A stretch of DNA of 64,000 nucleotides from Arthrobacter sp. 18067. Lineage in GTDB: Bacteria > Actinomycetota > Actinomycetes > Actinomycetales > Micrococcaceae. Shown piece after piece: positions 59,801-64,000 of the stretch (the first letter of the stretch is position 1; each line of letters begins with the position of its first letter). Location of the stretch: assembly GCF_902706295.1 (NCBI RefSeq), contig NZ_CACSJJ010000001.1, positions 496,001-560,000 on the forward strand. The letters run 5' to 3'. Made by a program: the position numbers and the translations under genes. Below the pieces are notes generated by a model, which did no database searches, had not been told where the DNA came from, and saw nothing but the letters and a program-made list of their open reading frames with translations.

Positions 59801-60405
59801 AGTGCCGATACCAACTCACGGGCCATCCCGCGGGCTTCGGTCAGGCAGGTGTCGTTGCCCTCCAGACCTGCACGGGCCATGGCTCCTTCAAGGAGGAAGG
59901 ACAGCTGCTTGGCTGTTGACGCGTTGAGGGCGGTTCGTCTGGGGGCGATCTCCTGCAGATGCCCTGCGAGGAGGCGTTCAACTTCTTCCTTATGCAGCTT
60001 CACGATGTCCCGGCCTGGATCCCCGACCGGGAGCTCAGCTGCGGCGTTCAGCAGCCCGCAGCCTCGGAAACCACGCTCGTATTCGAGGTGGGCGTGGTCG
60101 GTGTAAGCGTCGAAGACGGCAAGAAGACGGTCCGCCGACTCGGCGGCTTGGTGGAGTCTGCGGTGGTACAGACCAAGCCACTCCTGGTGGCGCTCGTTCA
60201 GGTAGGCCGTGACCAGCTCGGACTTGGAAGCGAAGTTGTTGTAGAGGCTCATCTTCGCCACCCCGGCATCAGCCGTAACGGCGTCGATGCCTGTGGAGGC
60301 CAAGCCGTCGGCGTAGAACAACTTGGATGCCGACGCGAGCAGCTTCTCCCGGGCAGGACGCTTCCGCTCCTTCTGGCCGGTATTGCCGGCAGCCGTCTTG
60401 GTCAT
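59797..60405 (-). CDS. TetR-family transcriptional regulator
   Basis: 202 aa. HTH: REKLLASASKLFYADGLAST, GIDAVTADAGVAKMSLYNNF then ASKSELVTAYL. The ligand domain includes RGFRGCGLLNAAAELPVGDP, a feature of the TetR_C_16/YcdC-type group. First gene of the four-gene operon. A perfect palindrome (TAGGTAGACCAGTCTACCTA, 60424-60443) lies 18 bp upstream of the ATG and is its likely operator, implying autorepression together with the exporter and SDR. Confidence 0.9.
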   Translation of the reverse strand: MTKTAAGNTGQKERKRPAREKLLASASKLFYADGLASTGIDAVTADAGVAKMSLYNNFASKSELVTAYLNERHQEWLGLYHRRLHQAAESADRLLAVFDAYTDHAHLEYERGFRGCGLLNAAAELPVGDPGRDIVKLHKEEVERLLAGHLQEIAPRRTALNASTAKQLSFLLEGAMARAGLEGNDTCLTEARGMARELVSAL

Positions 60406-60423
60406 CGGATCCTCAATTCTGAC

Positions 60424-60443
60424 TAGGTAGACCAGTCTACCTA
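60424..60443. promoter_or_regulatory. TetR operator palindrome
   Basis: TAGGTAGACCAGTCTACCTA: perfect 9-bp arms around a CA centre. TAGAC-CA-GTCTA cores are typical of AcrR/TetR-family operators in actinobacteria. Lies between the TetR start (60405) and the preceding gene's stop (60445). Confidence 0.8.
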
Positions 60444-60444
60444 A

Positions 60445-60786
60445 TCATTTGGTGAAGTCACAAGCTGTTATCCCTATCCAGTTCGACGTCTTCCAGACCT
60501 TGCAGCCCTCCTCCTCGTACACGGCGGTGCGGCCACCGCCGCCGTCCTTCCAAAGCCAGAAGACCGAAGCATCGTTGGCGACCGCATCGATAAGTCCCGC
60601 GAAGATCTGTCCGTCGGGAAGCTGCACGACGACCCGATCCCCGGCATTAAGGAAAACCCAGTCGTGCAAGCGCATGGGCGCGTCAGAAGGTGCTTGCATG
60701 ACCGTAGGCAGGACGGGTGCCACGTCAGAGGAACGGCACCCGCGGTGCTCCACGACCGACACATCGGTCGACTTGATGTCGGTCAT
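60445..60786 (-). CDS. Hypothetical protein downstream of pdxS
   Basis: 113 aa, starting 5 bp after the pdxS stop and so co-transcribed. Residues 38-110 read like a small beta-barrel: MRLHDWVFLNAGDRVVVQLP, DGQIFAGLIDAVANDASVFW, LWKDGGGGRTAVYEEEGCKV. The first 37 residues are polar and low-complexity. I do not recognise the family. In many actinobacteria the gene after pdxS is pdxT (glutaminase subunit); this protein is not PdxT. Confidence 0.7.
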   Translation of the reverse strand: MTDIKSTDVSVVEHRGCRSSDVAPVLPTVMQAPSDAPMRLHDWVFLNAGDRVVVQLPDGQIFAGLIDAVANDASVFWLWKDGGGGRTAVYEEEGCKVWKTSNWIGITACDFTK

Positions 60787-60791
60787 GAGAC

Positions 60792-61691
60792 TTACCAGCC
60801 GCGTTCTGCGAGGCGGTGGGGCTGCGGGATCTCGTCGACGTTGATGCCGACCATCGCTTCGCCGAGGCCGCGGGAGACCTTGGCAATAACATCAGGGTCG
60901 TCATGGTAGGCAGTGGCGTTGACGACGGCGGCGGCACGCTCTGCCGGGTTGCCGGACTTGAAGATACCCGAACCAACGAATACGCCGTCAGCGCCGAGCT
61001 GCATCATCATCGCAGCATCAGCCGGGGTAGCAATGCCACCGGCAGTGAACAACACCACGGGAAGCTTGCCGGTCGCGGCAACTTCCTTGACCAGCTCGTA
61101 CGGGGCCTGCAACTCCTTGGCCGCAACGTACAGCTCATCCTCGGGCAGGGCGGCGAGCTTGGCGACCTCCGAGCGGATCTTGCGCATGTGCCCGGTGGCG
61201 TTGGAAACATCGCCGGTGCCGGCTTCACCCTTGGACCGGATCATCGCCGCGCCCTCGTTGATGCGGCGCAAAGCCTCACCGAGGTTGGTGGCGCCACAGA
61301 CGAAGGGAACCGTGAAGTTCCACTTGTCGATGTGGTTGATGTAATCGGCCGGGGTCAGGACCTCGGACTCGTCAATGTAGTCCACACCGAGGGACTGCAG
61401 GACCTGGGCTTCGACGAAGTGGCCGATGCGGGCCTTGGCCATGACCGGAATGGACACGGCAGCGATGATCGCATCGATCATGTCCGGATCGGACATACGG
61501 GACACGCCACCCTGGGCGCGGATATCGGCCGGGACACGCTCGAGCGCCATGACAGCGACAGCACCGGCATCCTCAGCGATGCGGGCCTGCTCGACGTTAA
61601 CGACGTCCATGATGACGCCGCCCTTGAGCATCTCCGCCATGCCCCGCTTAACGCGGCTGGAGCCAATCGTGGGTGAGGACTGTTCAGTCAT
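60792..61691 (-). CDS. pdxS: Pyridoxal 5'-phosphate synthase lyase subunit PdxS
   Basis: 299 aa from the ATG at 61691, preceded by GAAGAAGG; the frame is open to 61763. Nearly invariant PdxS sequence: [40 protein letters not shown], active-site K86 in [34 protein letters not shown] and [11 protein letters not shown]. It makes PLP from ribose 5-phosphate, glyceraldehyde 3-phosphate and ammonia, the latter from PdxT. pdxT is not adjacent here. A strong inverted repeat lies in the 5' leader at 61744-61776. Confidence 0.97.
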   Translation of the reverse strand: MTEQSSPTIGSSRVKRGMAEMLKGGVIMDVVNVEQARIAEDAGAVAVMALERVPADIRAQGGVSRMSDPDMIDAIIAAVSIPVMAKARIGHFVEAQVLQSLGVDYIDESEVLTPADYINHIDKWNFTVPFVCGATNLGEALRRINEGAAMIRSKGEAGTGDVSNATGHMRKIRSEVAKLAALPEDELYVAAKELQAPYELVKEVAATGKLPVVLFTAGGIATPADAAMMMQLGADGVFVGSGIFKSGNPAERAAAVVNATAYHDDPDVIAKVSRGLGEAMVGINVDEIPQPHRLAERGW

Positions 61692-61743
61692 GGGTGTACC
61701 TTCTTCTGCGTTGGGTTTGGAAGGCGGTGGGCTGGGGCAGGAA

Positions 61744-61776
61744 CCGCCACTGAACGGCGGCACCGTTCAGTGGCGG
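61744..61776 (-). promoter_or_regulatory. Perfect inverted repeat in the pdxS leader
   Basis: CCGCCACTGAACGG (61744-61757) and CCGTTCAGTGGCGG (61763-61776) form a perfect 14-bp stem with a 5-nt loop, 53 bp upstream of the pdxS ATG. No T-run follows on either strand. It could be an operator for a dimeric regulator or an mRNA hairpin controlling pdxS. It might also act as a bidirectional transcription barrier between pdxS and the upstream permease gene. Confidence 0.7.
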
Positions 61777-61930
61777 CATCAGGTCACCGCGTTGAAGCGT
61801 GATGCGTTCCGCCGGGTCCTGGGTTGATTCCCAGATTCCGGAAGTGGGACAGTGGCTGCCAGTGCCGGCGACCCTGTCTTCGCGCCGCATCATTCGCGCT
61901 GCGCCGCGTGGCCTGAGTTCCTGCAGGTTC

Positions 61931-63397
61931 TCAGCCAACTTCTTGCCGTTCACGGAGGGCCAGCCGGCGGGGGCTGTTGGGGTTGAGCATGGAGTTCTTG
62001 CGTCCGTAGAACCAGTAGACGATAAGGCCGATGATGAGCCACCCGCCAAAGCGGACCCAGGTGTCCCAGTGGAGCTGAAGCATCAGGAAACCGGAGGCGA
62101 GGAGTCCGAAGATCGGGACGACTGGCATGAAGGGAATACGGAAGGTCCGGGGTGTGTCCGGGCGGGTCTTGCGCAGGACGATGACGGCGGCACATACGAC
62201 GACGAATGCGGCGAGGATGCCGATGTTGGTCAGGTCGGCGACCAGGCGGATGGGGAACACGCCGGCGAGCAAAGCCGAGGCGATGCCGGCGATCCAGGTC
62301 ACGCGCAGCGGTACACCGCGCTTGCGGTCGGTCTTGGCGAACCAAGCCGGGAGCAGGCCGTCGCGGCTCATGGAGAACCAGACGCGGGTGACGCCGAGCA
62401 TGAACGTGAGCATGACAGTGAGGATGGAGACAACAGCGAAGGCCGAAATGATGGTGGCGATGGTGGGCATGCCGACCGAGTCAAACGCTGAAGCGAAGGC
62501 GCTCTGCGGGTTGATTTCGGTGTACTTCTGCATGCCGGTCAGCACCAACGTCGCCAGAACATACAGGGCCATGGCGATGGCCAGGGAGAGCAGGATGGCC
62601 TTGGGCATGTGCTTCTTGCCATCGACGGCTTCTTCGGCGGCGGTGCTCATGGCGTCGTAGCCGAAGACGGCGAAGAACACGGTGGCTGCCCCGGCCATGG
62701 CCGGTTCGAAGCCATTGGGCATGAAGGGGACGAAGTTTTCGGTGTGGATGTGGAAGATGCCGATGCCGATGATTGCCAGCACGACGAGAATCTTCAGGCC
62801 GACGGCGACCAGTTCAAAGCGCCCGAAGCTCTTGGAGCCGCGGCTGAGGATCCAGGTAACCAGCAGACAGGTCAGGATCGCGGGGAGGTTGATGATCCCG
62901 TCGGGTGTTTCGGGGGTATGGGCGTAGGCGAGGGCTGCTGGCAGTTCGATGCCGATGCCACCCAGGAAGGCCGAGAAGTACCCCGAGATTCCGATCGCGA
63001 CGACGGAGACGATCGCGGTGTATTCAAGCAGGAGGTCCCAGCCGATGAACCAGCCGACGATTTCGCCCAGTGCGACGTACCCGTAGGTGTATGCGGATCC
63101 GGCGCGCGGAATCATGCCGGCGAATTCGGCGTAGGACAGTGCGGCGGCGGCGCTGGCAAGTCCTGCGATCAGGAAGGATATGACAACGGCCGGGCCCACT
63201 GCAGGGTTGACGGCATCACCGCGGGCCACAACACCGGCGAGGGTGAAGATGCCGACGCCGATGATGCCGCCAACGCCGATGGCGGTGAGCTGCCAAAGAC
63301 CCAGGGACTTCTTGAGTCCGGAGCCATGTCCGTCCTCCTCTCCGACTTCGTCGATGGGTTTGCGACTGAGCACGGAATAGCGCGCAGGACTGGACAT
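61931..63397 (-). CDS. APC-family amino acid permease
   Basis: 488 aa with about twelve to fourteen hydrophobic helices. The N-terminal consensus of the APC/cationic amino acid group is clear: GLWQLTAIGVGGIIGVGIFT, followed by SAAAALSYAEFAGMIPRAGS and AYTYGYVALGEIVGWFIGWD, LLLEYT. Helix 8 region VTRVWFSMSRDGLLPAWF and a C-terminal RPDTPRTFRIPFMPVVPIFG match the YhdG/CAT-like subgroup. It imports amino acids by proton symport. Divergent from a GntR gene with two operator-like palindromes between them. Confidence 0.92.
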   Translation of the reverse strand: MSSPARYSVLSRKPIDEVGEEDGHGSGLKKSLGLWQLTAIGVGGIIGVGIFTLAGVVARGDAVNPAVGPAVVISFLIAGLASAAAALSYAEFAGMIPRAGSAYTYGYVALGEIVGWFIGWDLLLEYTAIVSVVAIGISGYFSAFLGGIGIELPAALAYAHTPETPDGIINLPAILTCLLVTWILSRGSKSFGRFELVAVGLKILVVLAIIGIGIFHIHTENFVPFMPNGFEPAMAGAATVFFAVFGYDAMSTAAEEAVDGKKHMPKAILLSLAIAMALYVLATLVLTGMQKYTEINPQSAFASAFDSVGMPTIATIISAFAVVSILTVMLTFMLGVTRVWFSMSRDGLLPAWFAKTDRKRGVPLRVTWIAGIASALLAGVFPIRLVADLTNIGILAAFVVVCAAVIVLRKTRPDTPRTFRIPFMPVVPIFGLLASGFLMLQLHWDTWVRFGGWLIIGLIVYWFYGRKNSMLNPNSPRRLALRERQEVG

Positions 63398-63495
63398 GTA
63401 ACTCCTGAAGTAGTGGGTAGCCGCTCTTGGGCACTTCTGTGGGCACCAGAGCTGACGGTGACGTGGGTAACAAGAGTCTGATCCACAAAACGTAG

Positions 63496-63564
63496 GATTG
63501 TCAACAATAGGTGAATTGCCTCTAGCCTGTATCGGTCGGAAGAAGTATGATTGTTGACAATCAT
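63496..63564. promoter_or_regulatory. Two GntR-type operators between the permease and gntR genes
   Basis: ATTGTCAACAAT at 63497-63508 and ATGATTGTTGACAATCAT at 63547-63564 share the core TTGT-NN-ACAA. Their centres are 53 bp apart, about five helical turns, so both can be bound on the same DNA face. The second ends 26 bp before the GntR start and the TTGACA inside it could also act as a promoter -35. Likely sites of the adjacent FCD-type GntR protein. Confidence 0.7.
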
Positions 63565-63590
63565 CCGATCATTCGATACATGAGGAACAC

Positions 63591-64000
63591 ATGAAACGCA
63601 CCGAGGGCTTCCAGCCCATTAGCCAGGAGTCCACCCCGGCGCTCATTGCCGCGCAGCTCCGCAGCCTCATCAGCAAAGGCTCCATGGCCCCGGGTGCTCA
63701 GCTGGTCGAAATGGACATCGCCGGCGCGCTTGGTGTCAGCCGCGGTCCCATCCGCGAAGCAATCCAGCGACTGACCCAGGAAGGCCTGCTGGTCAGCATC
63801 CGCAACAGGGGTGTCTTCGTCGCGGAATTTGGCGAGGCGGACATCCGTGACATCTACGAGGCACGCACAGCAGTCGAGAAAGCCGCCGCGGGTCTGCTCG
63901 TTGAGGGAGACCACTCAAGCGCCGGCGCGGAGCTCCTCGTCAAAGTCGACGACATGGAAGCGGCCCGGGCGAAAAGCAACTCGGAGGCAATGTCTGAGGC
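63591..64000 (+). CDS. GntR-family regulator (FCD type), N-terminal part
   Basis: Partial gene running off the right edge; 136 codons visible from the ATG at 63591 (TGAGGAACAC upstream). The winged HTH reads LIAAQLRSLISKGSMAPGAQ, LVEMDIAGALGVSRGPIREA and IQRLTQEGLLVSIRNRGVFV. The start of an FCD ligand domain follows (FGEADIRDIYEARTAVEKAA). Divergent from the APC permease, whose expression it probably controls through the two TTGT-NN-ACAA palindromes. The ligand is unknown; FCD regulators usually bind small organic acids or amino acid derivatives. Confidence 0.92.
   Translation, partial: MKRTEGFQPISQESTPALIAAQLRSLISKGSMAPGAQLVEMDIAGALGVSRGPIREAIQRLTQEGLLVSIRNRGVFVAEFGEADIRDIYEARTAVEKAAAGLLVEGDHSSAGAELLVKVDDMEAARAKSNSEAMSE

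Overview
The window looks like chromosome from a high-GC actinobacterium of the Micrococcaceae, most likely Arthrobacter or Paenarthrobacter. This rests on the G+C-rich third codon positions, the GTG/TTG starts, the pdxS, csaA and GntR-FCD content, and GH32 levanase-type and branched-chain keto-acid dehydrogenase genes typical of soil arthrobacters. No rRNA, intact tRNA, CRISPR array, phage gene or intact transposase was recognised.

Layout. (1) 1-10424, minus strand: a fructan/fructoside operon. A LacI regulator with its own promoter and palindromic operators is followed by a Dpp/Opp-type ABC importer (binding protein, two permeases, two ATPases), two GH32 enzymes and the start of a PfkB fructokinase cut by the window edge. 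(2) 10425-11794: intergenic DNA with dispersed repeats and one small membrane-protein gene. (3) 11795-25672, mostly minus strand: a probable D-amino-acid/peptide scavenging cluster. It has an N-succinylamino-acid racemase-type enolase, a COG3375-type acyltransferase, an M20 deacylase, a PucR regulator, an M19 dipeptidase, an S12 serine hydrolase and a second peptide-type ABC importer that includes a permease-ATPase fusion. (4) 25924-33506: a divergent Lrp regulator and a plus-strand operon for branched-chain amino acid breakdown (leucine/valine dehydrogenase, E1-alpha, E1-beta and E2 of the keto-acid dehydrogenase, acyl-CoA dehydrogenase, SDR). Regions 3 and 4 can be read as one route: import peptides, cut them, convert D- to L-amino acids, deaminate and oxidise to acyl-CoA. 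(5) 33592-43245: gene remnants, a winged-helix protein, a glycolipid-type glycosyltransferase opposite a GH3 glucosidase, and a TetR/MFS/amidase set. (6) 43639-53281: an SDR, a LysR regulator, an MFS transporter and a six-gene meta-cleavage operon (extradiol dioxygenase, two FAH-family enzymes, a cyclase-family hydrolase, an FAD monooxygenase, an ACMSD-type amidohydrolase) whose substrate I cannot name. (7) 53290-57224: decayed genes, a composite repeat with a tRNA 3'-end scar, and an AT-richer segment encoding a secreted protein plus a small membrane protein. (8) 57667-64000: more ordinary genes (csaA, SDR, EamA exporter, TetR, pdxS, amino acid permease, GntR).

The most notable large-scale feature is a non-coding composite repeat (about 550 bp, fullest copy at 54777-55330). 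Partial copies lie at 10511-10655, 11494-11680 and 43246-43405, close to the borders of the catabolic modules. Together with at least six gene remnants (ridA, M20, ferredoxin reductase, PucR, GH3, ABC ATPase), this marks 10.5-55.3 kb as a rearranging accessory region. All functional calls come from reading motifs and translations by eye. No database search was run.
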